A stretch of 36,281 nucleotides of DNA from a virus. Under the pieces are notes generated by a model. It was not told the DNA's origin. It worked only from the letters and a program-made list of their open reading frames with translations, and did no database searches. The stretch lies in the IMG/VR virus record IMGVR_UViG_3300046005_000589, positions 1 through 36,281 of that record; one strand, 5' to 3'. How positions within the stretch are numbered: position 1 is the first letter of the stretch; each line of letters begins with the position of its first letter. Below are positions 23,799 to 30,278 of this stretch, one piece after another. The translations under genes were made by a program, and so were the position numbers.

Positions 23799-24139
23799 AT
23801 ATTTGGGGAAAGATTTTTAGCGTTACTAGACGCCATTGCATCTACTGCTGGACTACCGCCAGTTTGCTGGGCGGGGTCTTGATTTGGATTCTTTGTTTTG
23901 GTATTGAGAACCACAGCGCCGTTATCAAGGATGTCGGCAATGACATCTCCTGCAGGGTCTACTTTATTCTTGAGAGCAATTAGTCCGTCGGGTGTGTTAA
24001 TACCCAATCCAAATGGACGAATTAATTTCATAACAACAGCAAAAGGCAAAGTCGATGCTTGCCCTGCTCTGTTAGCTTGTCCTTGGAGAACTGCTAGAAC
24101 ATCTCTAGCACTTCCAAGGTCTACTTCATATAATCTCAT
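23795..24139 (-). CDS. Unknown protein (114 aa)
   Basis: A small protein with a helical N-terminal half (YEVDLGSARDVLAVLQGQANRAG) and a disordered, Asn/Gln/Ser-rich C-terminal tail. Its ATG overlaps the stop of the head-core-like gene (4-nt overlap), so it is likely co-expressed with head genes. No family recognised. Confidence 0.62.
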   Translation of the reverse strand: MRLYEVDLGSARDVLAVLQGQANRAGQASTLPFAVVMKLIRPFGLGINTPDGLIALKNKVDPAGDVIADILDNGAVVLNTKTKNPNQDPAQQTGGSPAVDAMASSNAKNLSPNI

Positions 24140-25638
24140 TTAGCCAACTTGCTGATGATAGAATGAGATTCTGCTAGTTTACGAGCAATACGTTGTTGAC
24201 GGCTTTCTCTCATTTCACGACCAGTTGTGCCTGCACCAGCACCTGCATCACTTGCACCAAATTCATCACCTACATCAGTAGGAGGATTCATTTCGTCTGG
24301 CGCAGCAATATCCATTCCTGGTTCTGGAGGAAGTTCTGCACTTGGCTCCATTCCCATATCTGTATCAGGTGTAGCTTCACCTGCTAAAACAGCCACGGCG
24401 TTTGATACTGCTTCACGTTGCTGTGTTAGTGTGTCTAGTGTTGCAGATAGTGCTGGCCCAACTGCTTGTTTAAATGCCTCTGCTTCTGCGGCTCCGAAGT
24501 CCGCCTTGATTGCGTCTGCTAGTTCAATCATTGTTTTAGTTTGATATTGACCAACACGTTGCATCCAAGATGTGTAATCATTAACCATGTCGCCTGCTGC
24601 GGTAATGGCTTTGGCTTTGCCTTCTTCATCTTCAGCTAATAGGAAGCCAAGACTTTCGTTAACAAATTTAACATTGTGTTTGAAGTTACGATTGGATTCT
24701 TTTAGTCTACCATCTTTTTCTGCTGACTTCAACATGTCGATACGATCTCTGTATCCTGCTGTGCCTGCTTTAATATCCTTGGCAGCTTTCTTTTCACCTG
24801 CTGTTGGATTCTTAACGTGCTTCATTGTAGTAGCAGCTTGATGGCTTGTTTCTTTAACTTTCTTAGCTTTCTTATCGCTGTCAGGAGCCTTAGGAGCATC
24901 AGCACCGCCATAGTTCTTACCTGCGGTATGCTTTAGGCCCGTAGCAGTCTTAGTGATTTCACCACCTGTGCTAGACTTCTTCTTCTCGCCTGCTTTCATA
25001 CTGGCTGTGCCAGCGGCTGCTTTCTTAGCATCGTCGACGGTTGGGAAACCTTCTTTTACCTTGGCAAAAGGGTTAACGCCTTTCTTAGGACCTGCTTTCT
25101 TGTTAGCAACTGCCTTTTTCATTGGCTCTTTCTTGTCGCCGTCTTTGTCCATGTCTAGAAAGTCTGGCTTAGATCCTTTGCCTTCTTCAAATGGCTTGCC
25201 TGTCTTGGCAGCGGCTTTGGCACGTGATCCCCAAACTTCGTCTTTAGGACTTTCTTTTTTGCCATCGCCATCATAATCTTTAGCGGCTGTGCCTTGAGTG
25301 TGAATCTTATGCTTAGGAGCACGAACACCTTTCTTGGCTTCACTTAACTCTGTCATTTTGTCACGTAATTTTTTGATGTCTTCACCTAGCATTTCTTTGA
25401 TCCTTGTGTTGAGCAAGTCCAACATGGCCTTGTCTTTTTGATATGTCTCATTAGTTAGCAGGTCGTTAATACCAGCTGAACCTTCTTGTTGGAACACACG
25501 AGTGCGAAGTTTATTTCGCATATCTTCCAATTGTTCTCTAGAATATTTGTCAAAGCTGACATTAACTCCGAACATCTTGTTGATATTTTCTTTGAGTTTA
25601 GAGCTAGAAATTTTAGCAGTAAAATCGGTTGTTTTCAT
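24136..25638 (-). CDS. Head core/scaffold-like protein with EF-hand-like repeats (500 aa)
   Basis: A long, highly charged, Lys/Ala/Gly-rich protein. The N-terminal 90 residues are helical. Residues about 100-260 are low complexity, with two DxDxDG loops (KDYDGDGKKESPKDE near 120 and DMDKDGDKKEP near 157) that resemble calcium-binding EF-hand or dockerin loops. Helices follow (about 320-420), then an acidic, Pro-rich tail (about 425-480) and a basic C-terminal end (RQQRIARKLAESHSIISKLAK, read in parts). The composition suits a prohead core protein that is later processed. GGAA lies upstream of the ATG and a late octamer at 25666-25673. The function is inferred from composition and context. Confidence 0.55.
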   Translation of the reverse strand: MKTTDFTAKISSSKLKENINKMFGVNVSFDKYSREQLEDMRNKLRTRVFQQEGSAGINDLLTNETYQKDKAMLDLLNTRIKEMLGEDIKKLRDKMTELSEAKKGVRAPKHKIHTQGTAAKDYDGDGKKESPKDEVWGSRAKAAAKTGKPFEEGKGSKPDFLDMDKDGDKKEPMKKAVANKKAGPKKGVNPFAKVKEGFPTVDDAKKAAAGTASMKAGEKKKSSTGGEITKTATGLKHTAGKNYGGADAPKAPDSDKKAKKVKETSHQAATTMKHVKNPTAGEKKAAKDIKAGTAGYRDRIDMLKSAEKDGRLKESNRNFKHNVKFVNESLGFLLAEDEEGKAKAITAAGDMVNDYTSWMQRVGQYQTKTMIELADAIKADFGAAEAEAFKQAVGPALSATLDTLTQQREAVSNAVAVLAGEATPDTDMGMEPSAELPPEPGMDIAAPDEMNPPTDVGDEFGASDAGAGAGTTGREMRESRQQRIARKLAESHSIISKLAK

Positions 25639-25665
25639 AATAGTTCCAAAAGAATTGATTAAATT

Positions 25666-25673
25666 TATTTATC
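25666..25673 (-). promoter_or_regulatory. T4-type late promoter octamer (GATAAATA)
   Basis: Complement of TATTTATC, 27 nt upstream of the 500-residue gene and within the last codons of the preceding gene. Confidence 0.5.
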
Positions 25674-26139
25674 TAAACCGCATCAGTTTATCAAAGCCAT
25701 TGAATATGGTTTTTCTATGCTGTTCTTTTCTGTGTTTGGCTATGTTAAATTTAGTAAACATTACATCTGCTCGATCTACGTTGTTGGACTTTAAATTGCG
25801 CTCTGCTAGTGTTAAATGTAATTCTTCTTCAAATAGTGCATGTCCGTATCTACGGTCAGCATCTAATAATTCATCATCTAGATACTTGCCCAATGCTAGT
25901 CTATTGGCCAGCATTGCAGCAGTTTGGGGCAAATTTATAAATTCAACAACTGCTTCGTTGCTATAGTTTAAGATACTATAGAAGCCAGTTTTGTTTTTTT
26001 TAATTGTATAATGACCTACACGTATTAAGCCATCGGGTGTTTTAGTGGGAACAACAATGCCTCGACGTTTTAAATTTTCTTTAACATCAATGCTAATTTT
26101 TTGTATCTTTGCGTAAAGATTATCTGGTGCTGTTTTCAT
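25669..26139 (-). CDS. Conserved phage protein of unknown function (156 aa)
   Basis: A basic helical protein. Notable stretch: VPTKTPDGLIRVGHYTIKKN, then GFYSILNYSNEAVVEFINLPQTAAMLANRLALG (read in parts), with a C-terminal basic helix (FNIAKHRKEQHRKTIFNGFDKLMRFR, read in parts). I recognise the arrangement from T4-like aquatic phages but not the function. It begins inside the end of the 70-residue gene (20-nt overlap), which indicates translational coupling. Confidence 0.68.
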   Translation of the reverse strand: MKTAPDNLYAKIQKISIDVKENLKRRGIVVPTKTPDGLIRVGHYTIKKNKTGFYSILNYSNEAVVEFINLPQTAAMLANRLALGKYLDDELLDADRRYGHALFEEELHLTLAERNLKSNNVDRADVMFTKFNIAKHRKEQHRKTIFNGFDKLMRFR

Positions 26140-26332
26140 CTAGTTGTTTAATAATTGATCGACTATCTTTACTTATAGTATAAACACCCTTACGCACAAG
26201 GTTTTGAGCCAACCATTGATCGTGTTCATCGAGACTGCTGATAAACACTTGATCTCTGTGTTTATCAATAAATTTACGTTCCTCGTTAGTTATAACTGTA
26301 GGAATACCCGACAATAGCTGTGCTATTCTCAC
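26120..26332 (-). CDS. Small unknown protein (70 aa)
   Basis: Starts MRIAQLLSGIPTVITNEERKF; helical with a central DEHDQWLAQNLVRKGVY motif reminiscent of a winged-helix turn. The ATG overlaps the upstream stop (ATGA) and the end overlaps the next gene by 20 nt. No family recognised. Confidence 0.65.
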   Translation of the reverse strand: MRIAQLLSGIPTVITNEERKFIDKHRDQVFISSLDEHDQWLAQNLVRKGVYTISKDSRSIIKQLDENSTR

Positions 26333-26730
26333 ACCGGTGCTCCCGGTGGTGCTTGCATTTGTTGGCCAGTTGAACCAGGTTTCTTTGGCATCAACAATTT
26401 GATTTTGTCAATTAATTTTGGATCTGTCATCATGGGTCCAGCTAGTTTGCCCATAAGTTCCTGTTGATCAGGATTTAACATTTTTTTGTCTAGTGTCGCT
26501 TGGGCAGCACCTAGAAAACCATTAATATCTTTTTCATTGTCAACAACTTTATTCTGTTTTAATAATGCTGTTAATTGCTGAACCATAGGATCTGGTTTTT
26601 GTTGTGAAGGGTCGGCAGGTTTACCAACAGTGCCAGGCGGCTGACTTACCTGCTGAACTTGTCCAGGTTGGCCAGTTGTGGACCCCGAAGTTCCTATCGT
26701 CTGCTCTGAAATGATTTCTAATATACGCAT
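26329..26730 (-). CDS. Unknown Pro/Gln-rich protein (133 aa)
   Basis: Starts MRILEIISEQ. The N-terminal third and the last 20 residues are Gly/Pro/Gln-rich and disordered. Between them are two helical blocks (QQLTALLKQNKVV and ADPKLIDKIKLLMP-like). The ATG overlaps the stop of the upstream gene by 1 nt. Its neighbours suggest a minor virion or assembly role. Confidence 0.6.
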   Translation of the reverse strand: MRILEIISEQTIGTSGSTTGQPGQVQQVSQPPGTVGKPADPSQQKPDPMVQQLTALLKQNKVVDNEKDINGFLGAAQATLDKKMLNPDQQELMGKLAGPMMTDPKLIDKIKLLMPKKPGSTGQQMQAPPGAPV

Positions 26731-27035
26731 TATTTTATAAATGTTAAAATAGTTTCAGCATGTGCAGATGCCCAGCTTACTACCACAGCGCCACCGGCGA
26801 TCATATAGACCCACTTTTGTTTCCACTTCTCTAAATCAGAAATCTTAATTGCCAGTTCTTCATGTTGATTACAAGATGCTGAATACATTTGGTCTAGTTT
26901 ACCTAACAAACTATCCCTAGTTTGGTCCAAGCAATCGTGCATTTCTTTAACGTCTCCCTTGAGATCGTCCATCTTTTCGTTCAAATTCTCTACCTTGGTT
27001 TCAACTATACCAAGTCGTTCTACTGTGGTGGCCAT
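26730..27035 (-). CDS. Coiled-coil protein with C-terminal membrane segment, XhlA/holin-like (101 aa)
   Basis: Residues 5-70 form a heptad-rich helix (VERLGIVETKVENLNEKMDDL...); one hydrophobic segment follows at about 75-96 (WVYMIAGGAVVVSWASAHAETIL). This layout resembles XhlA-type haemolysin/holin accessory proteins. AAGGAGA sits 8 nt before the ATG. It could help lysis or be a membrane-anchored scaffold; the first fits the family pattern better. Confidence 0.6.
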   Translation of the reverse strand: MATTVERLGIVETKVENLNEKMDDLKGDVKEMHDCLDQTRDSLLGKLDQMYSASCNQHEELAIKISDLEKWKQKWVYMIAGGAVVVSWASAHAETILTFIK

Positions 27036-27081
27036 TTAGGCTATCTCCTTATGTTTTAATACTTACTAACTGCTTGATGCT

Positions 27082-27507
27082 TTAAATAGTGCCTTGGAGT
27101 GCCTTGATGATTGTATTTTTAGTGGCTAGATCTTTTAACTCAAAAATAGCCTTATCCATATTTATCGTTTCAGTTAGTTTTTGTATAACGGGAACTTGGT
27201 CAACGTCATTTAACAATGCTCCTATATCGTTAGTTTCTCCTACATAGGCACCTGTCCTGTCGGGAGTGAATCTAAAAGTCCATACAGTGTGTTTACCTTT
27301 GTAGTTTGAACCAAACCCCATACCTTTTACATCGCTGACTTCTGAACTGGGACTAGTGTCATACATGATATTAGATCTAATCTCCACACATTGTCTCAGT
27401 GTTGTGAAGTTTCTAAATTGGTCATGTTCCAGTTGAAGGCCGGCGCGGGGGCGATTAACTTTTGTATCTGTGATGTCAACGAGGGTTTTTATTTCTATAA
27501 CTTGCAT
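27082..27507 (-). CDS. Conserved phage protein of unknown function (141 aa)
   Basis: A beta-rich soluble protein. Blocks: VDITDTKVNRPRAGLQLEHDQ, RNFTTLRQCVEIRSNIMYD and HTVWTFRFTPDRTGAYVGE, which I recall as conserved in T4-like aquatic phages. No function known. A late-type octamer lies at 27536-27543 and there is no strong Shine-Dalgarno (AGG only). Confidence 0.65.
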   Translation of the reverse strand: MQVIEIKTLVDITDTKVNRPRAGLQLEHDQFRNFTTLRQCVEIRSNIMYDTSPSSEVSDVKGMGFGSNYKGKHTVWTFRFTPDRTGAYVGETNDIGALLNDVDQVPVIQKLTETINMDKAIFELKDLATKNTIIKALQGTI

Positions 27508-27535
27508 AATATACCTATATAACGATATTTATGTC

Positions 27536-27543
27536 AAAGAAAA
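27536..27543 (-). promoter_or_regulatory. T4-type late promoter octamer (CATAAATA)
   Basis: Complement of TATTTATG, 29 nt upstream of the 141-residue gene; 7 of 8 match to TATAAATA. It directly follows the terminator of the upstream gene. Confidence 0.5.
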
Positions 27544-27566
27544 AGGACGTTAAAAAACGTCCTTTT
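27541..27566 (-). terminator. Rho-independent terminator after the 138-aa gene
   Basis: Stem AAGGACGTT, 4-nt loop, AACGTCCTT, with a T-rich run on the minus strand after it. It separates this gene from the next promoter. Confidence 0.8.
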
Positions 27567-27584
27567 ATTTTCTAATTGTTTAGA

Positions 27585-28001
27585 TTAGAATGTGAAAGCT
27601 GTAACTGTTGCGCTGTCTAGGTTTTGACCTTGGTAAGTTACCCAGCCAGATGTAGCTGTAGAAGTAGCTTGAACTAGATCTTCTAGGTGAGCAGCAAAAG
27701 TTTCGCTGTTTGTGCCGTCCCATGTATCTGTTCCAAATGTACCGCCTAGAGCTGCGATAGCGATGTTAACTGTTGTAGATCCGTTACCTGCGCCAATGCA
27801 CTCTACAGAAGCTACTTGTGTAATAGCATCTAGAGCAACTGCAACTGGACTGCGAGTAGCTGCACCAGAGTAGTTAACTGTGTCTGCATCTAATTTACCT
27901 GCGACTGTAGCTGGAAATGTGATTGTGAAGAATTGTAGTGTAACACCATTCTTAAAGGTATTTAATTTAATTTCTTCGTTCTTTTTTACTATTGTTGCCA
28001 T
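27585..28001 (-). CDS. Probable virion structural protein (138 aa)
   Basis: A beta-rich, Ala/Thr/Gly-rich protein of low charge (GATRSPVAVALDAITQVASVECIGAGN in parts), like small capsid decoration or tail tube proteins. It has a consensus late octamer (TATAAATA, 28056-28063), a leader hairpin, AAGGAG at good spacing and its own terminator, all of which point to strong late expression as a single-gene unit. I cannot say which virion part it belongs to. Confidence 0.65.
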   Translation of the reverse strand: MATIVKKNEEIKLNTFKNGVTLQFFTITFPATVAGKLDADTVNYSGAATRSPVAVALDAITQVASVECIGAGNGSTTVNIAIAALGGTFGTDTWDGTNSETFAAHLEDLVQATSTATSGWVTYQGQNLDSATVTAFTF

Positions 28002-28026
28002 GTTTATGGTCTCCTTAATCGTTTTG

Positions 28027-28045
28027 AAGTTCCCCTATGGAACTT
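28027..28045 (-). other. Leader hairpin of the 138-aa structural gene
   Basis: Minus strand: AAGTTCC, 5-nt loop ATAGG, GGAACTT: a perfect 7-bp stem about 26 nt before the start codon, downstream of the late octamer. Confidence 0.55.
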
Positions 28046-28055
28046 ACTATGCATT

Positions 28056-28063
28056 TATTTATA
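28056..28063 (-). promoter_or_regulatory. T4 late promoter consensus (TATAAATA)
   Basis: Exact complement of TATTTATA; an 8 of 8 match to the T4 late -10 element, 54 nt upstream of the gene. Confidence 0.7.
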
Positions 28064-28094
28064 TCTTTTGAGAAAAAATATTGATAATGGGTCT

Positions 28095-28394
28095 TTAATC
28101 GTCGTCTTTGACGTCACCTTCAATGATCTTAAGATTCCTTGCAGTTTCTTTACTGTCACGAAGTTTACGGATTCCTCGAGTAAATTTACTAGGATCGGAT
28201 GCTTTGATGCTGTTTAACAATCGGCGCTCTAACTCATAGGCCTGCTCGGGCGGAAAGTTTTCTTTAATTATGGTAAGAAGATTGATAGCACTGTTTATGA
28301 CATGAGTGGCTCTGCTTTCAATGACGGCTTCACCATCCTTCTTAAAAGTTATTGAATTAAGTTCTTCTAACAGACTTCTAGTAGCTCTTTTCAA
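28095..28394 (-). CDS. Conserved phage protein of unknown function (99 aa)
   Basis: A helical, charged protein starting from TTG, supported by AAAGGAA at 7 nt. Blocks: ATRSLLEELNSITFKKDG, IESRATHVINSAINLL, YELERRLLNSIKASDPSKF (in parts). Probably conserved among T4-like aquatic phages; function unknown. An ACTAAATA element lies 20 nt upstream. Confidence 0.62.
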   Translation of the reverse strand: MKRATRSLLEELNSITFKKDGEAVIESRATHVINSAINLLTIIKENFPPEQAYELERRLLNSIKASDPSKFTRGIRKLRDSKETARNLKIIEGDVKDDD

Positions 28395-28414
28395 AATATA
28401 TTCCTTTGACGTGA

Positions 28415-28422
28415 TATTTAGT
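28415..28422 (-). promoter_or_regulatory. Late-type promoter octamer (ACTAAATA)
   Basis: Complement of TATTTAGT upstream of the 99-residue gene; 6 of 8 match to the T4 late consensus. Confidence 0.4.
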
Positions 28423-28462
28423 GTTTCATAAAGTATAACAAATAATTTGGTAAAGTAAACTC

Positions 28463-28491
28463 TTGCAAATTGTGCGGTCGCAACATATACT
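28463..28491 (+). promoter_or_regulatory. Sigma70 promoter for the plus-strand island
   Basis: TTGCAA (28463-28468), 17-nt spacer, TATACT (28486-28491). A TATAAATA octamer starts 2 nt later, so this unit may be read by both early and late polymerase forms. Confidence 0.65.
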
Positions 28492-28492
28492 G

Positions 28493-28500
28493 TATAAATA
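28493..28500 (+). promoter_or_regulatory. T4 late promoter consensus (TATAAATA)
   Basis: Exact 8 of 8 match, 44 nt upstream of the first plus-strand gene, overlapping the expected start site of the sigma70 promoter. Confidence 0.6.
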
Positions 28501-28544
28501 CTCAGTAGAAACCATTAGTCTACAGTTTAACACACAGGAAAAAT

Positions 28545-28721
28545 ATGAAATACATATCAGAAAAAATGTTAGCTATCTTGGAACGTTTATCCGAAATGTT
28601 CCCAGGATCTAGCTATCAAAGCCGCTTAGACGCTTATCTAAGCACCAAAGGCATTACCGATGCCGCACAGTTGGAAAATTACATCCGACAATTTAATTCT
28701 CAAAAGGAAAGTTATCTATGA
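28545..28721 (+). CDS. Small helical protein, DUF3563-like (58 aa)
   Basis: Starts MKYISEKMLAILERLSEMF and continues YQSRLDAYLSTKGITDAAQLENYIRQF (in parts). The C-terminal pattern, an Asp-Ala-Tyr-Leu helix followed by a Leu-Glu-x-x-Ile-Arg helix, resembles the small proteobacterial DUF3563 proteins. AGGAAA sits just upstream. The stop overlaps the next ATG (ATGA), so the two are coupled. The family assignment is tentative; if right, this is a host-derived small protein of unknown function. Confidence 0.62.
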   Translation: MKYISEKMLAILERLSEMFPGSSYQSRLDAYLSTKGITDAAQLENYIRQFNSQKESYL

Positions 28722-28837
28722 AAACAATCGTCAACTCAATCTGGTCATTTTTAGAAGCATTTGCCCAAGCCCGTGCTGCCGCCAGTCTTGCTCGTCAAGG
28801 TCGTATAGAAGAAGCTAAAGCTGTATACAGCGCCTGA
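28718..28837 (+). CDS. Small helical protein (39 aa)
   Basis: MKTIVNSIWSFLEAFAQARAA followed by SLARQGRIEEAKAVYSA (in parts). It has an amphipathic N-terminal helix and a tetratricopeptide-like ending. Host genomes of betaproteobacteria carry similar short Ala/Arg-rich proteins, to my recollection. AAAAGGAAAG precedes the ATG, and the 4-nt overlap with the previous gene supports it being translated. It ends at the GATAAATA octamer before the hydrolase gene. Confidence 0.58.
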   Translation: MKTIVNSIWSFLEAFAQARAAASLARQGRIEEAKAVYSA

Positions 28838-28843
28838 TAAATA
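28836..28843 (+). promoter_or_regulatory. Late-type octamer before the hydrolase gene (GATAAATA)
   Basis: 5 nt before the ATG at 28849, the same very short arrangement as at 9796-9803. It could instead be an A/T-rich spacer that overlaps the preceding stop codon. Confidence 0.35.
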
Positions 28844-28848
28844 TTGGC

Positions 28849-29424
28849 ATGAACTTAGTGTATATTCACGGGGCGAATGCCACAAGCGAAAGCTTCAACT
28901 ATATTAAAAGTAAACTGGGCACAGGCCTAGATATCAACTACGATAGCCGCAATGGATTTGAAAATAACCTAAAAGACATGCAGTCGACATTGCAGGACCA
29001 TAAGGACATAGTGTTTGTTGCACATAGTCTAGGTGGCATTTATAGTTTACATCTAGCCAACACCATGCCTACAGTTGTTAAGGGTGCTGTGACCCTAAGC
29101 ACACCGTATGGTGGTGCCGAAGTTGCAGACTATGCCCAATACTTTTTACCGTTTAGCAGACTGATGCGTGACATTGGTCCCAGCAGTTGGGTTATGAAAC
29201 AGGCAAGTCGCATCAAGATACAACATCCTTGGTGTAACATTGTAACTGTAAAAGGGCAAAGCCCGTTTATGCATGAACCCAATGATGGTGTAGTGACCAT
29301 TGCCAGTCAGAAACATCACGAGGATATGGAACTAGTAGAAGTAGATTGCAATCACTATGAAGTTGTTCTTAGTGACGCTGTTGTTAACCTTGTTAAAGAA
29401 CGAGTAAACAAGTTTAAAAAATAA
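28849..29424 (+). CDS. Alpha/beta hydrolase (lipase/esterase-like, 191 aa)
   Basis: Oxyanion-hole HG at residues 7-8 (VYIHGAN), nucleophile elbow AHSLGG with Ser60, acid PNDGVVT near 144-150 and catalytic His in NHYEVVLS near 168-175. The full catalytic triad is therefore visible. At 191 residues it is a compact, lid-poor member of the PGAP1/lipase type. It has no signal peptide, so it acts in the cytoplasm or is released at lysis. It follows two small proteins on the plus strand; the reason for a phage esterase here is unknown. Confidence 0.82.
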   Translation: MNLVYIHGANATSESFNYIKSKLGTGLDINYDSRNGFENNLKDMQSTLQDHKDIVFVAHSLGGIYSLHLANTMPTVVKGAVTLSTPYGGAEVADYAQYFLPFSRLMRDIGPSSWVMKQASRIKIQHPWCNIVTVKGQSPFMHEPNDGVVTIASQKHHEDMELVEVDCNHYEVVLSDAVVNLVKERVNKFKK

Positions 29425-29434
29425 CTCGTATCAC

Positions 29435-29463
29435 TTTACATATAGTGATTGCGATAGTATAAT
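29435..29463 (+). promoter_or_regulatory. Sigma70 promoter for the 87-aa gene
   Basis: TTTACA (29435-29440), 17-nt spacer, TATAAT (29458-29463). A TAATAAATA stretch continues past the -10. Confidence 0.65.
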
Positions 29464-29472
29464 AAATACATG

Positions 29473-29489
29473 GACAGCAAAATGCTGTC
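29473..29489 (+). other. Leader hairpin of the 87-aa gene
   Basis: GACAGCA, 3-nt loop, TGCTGTC: a perfect 7-bp stem at or near the mRNA 5' end, likely to slow exonucleolytic decay. Confidence 0.5.
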
Positions 29490-29521
29490 ACATACAGACA
29501 TTAACACACAAGGAGAATAAT

Positions 29522-29785
29522 ATGTCAAATTTCGAAACCCCAAAAATGCCAGAAGTAAAATTCAATAAGAACGGATACGAAATCCGCACAGACATCTTGG
29601 GCATGGCCAAGAGCATGGTAACAGAAGACTTCCATTCTAAATTCCAAGGTTGGGAAATGACTGCCACTCGTGACGAGAAGACTGGTCAGATTGTTACTAA
29701 AGTAGACATGCCAACTTTCCCAGGACTAGATAAAGTTCTTGAAACTGCGGAAAAGATGTATAGCTTTGTTAATAAAGCAAAATAA
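29522..29785 (+). CDS. Conserved phage protein of unknown function (87 aa)
   Basis: Starts MSNFETPKMPEVKFNKNGYE and contains IRTDILGMAKSMVTEDFHSKF, GWEMTATRDEKTGQIVTKVDM and FPGLDKVLETAEKMYSFVN. I recall close relatives in T4-like aquatic phages, where it is well conserved but unnamed. AAGGAG lies 7 nt before the ATG, with its own strong promoter, a leader hairpin and a terminator, suggesting high expression. Confidence 0.75.
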   Translation: MSNFETPKMPEVKFNKNGYEIRTDILGMAKSMVTEDFHSKFQGWEMTATRDEKTGQIVTKVDMPTFPGLDKVLETAEKMYSFVNKAK

Positions 29786-29846
29786 TATTATATAGATAAT
29801 AATTAAAATATCGGCATAGCCAAAAATATATTATATTAGTAGAAAT

Positions 29847-29875
29847 AAAAAAGGACTCTTCGGAGTCCTTTTTTT
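29847..29875. terminator. Bidirectional rho-independent terminator
   Basis: A-run, GGACTC, TTCG loop, GAGTCC, seven T. It works in both directions between the plus-strand gene ending at 29785 and the minus-strand gene ending at 29874. Confidence 0.92.
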
Positions 29876-30278
29876 ATAGTGGCTTACTTCTTAAGTATTG
29901 CGGATATTTTTTATTAAAATGTCGCATGATTACTCCGGCAATTTCATGCGCTTGATTTTCTTCTGGGCTACCTGTTTCACCGCTGTTGTCATTTAACTCG
30001 CCGCGGATATCTTGCTTAAAATGAACTAATTCGTGTGCTGTTGTTCTTAATATGTCAACAGGATGTCGATTCTTTAATGCAACAACTAAAACATTTTCTC
30101 CCACTGCATACATACCAAAACTAGGTTGCTGACCCGTGTTTATCTCAGGTTCAAATTTTAGTTTTGGAAGACGATCTATTTCAAGAACCTGCATGGCCAA
30201 TGGCAAGAAGTCCTTGAACATTTGAACAACATTGGCTTTAGACTCTGTGCCTTCAACTAATAACTCGGTGATTTTCAT
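29874..30278 (-). CDS. Zinc metallopeptidase-like protein (134 aa)
   Basis: The HExxH motif is in TTAHELVHFKQD (about residues 83-94) and a third ligand candidate is in ENQAHEIAGVI about 25 residues on. The small size and the motif layout resemble phage and bacterial minimal zinc peptidases (gluzincin-like). The ATG overlaps the desaturase stop by 1 nt. It could process virion proteins or act on the host cell wall; the target is unknown. Confidence 0.7.
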   Translation of the reverse strand: MKITELLVEGTESKANVVQMFKDFLPLAMQVLEIDRLPKLKFEPEINTGQQPSFGMYAVGENVLVVALKNRHPVDILRTTAHELVHFKQDIRGELNDNSGETGSPEENQAHEIAGVIMRHFNKKYPQYLRSKPL

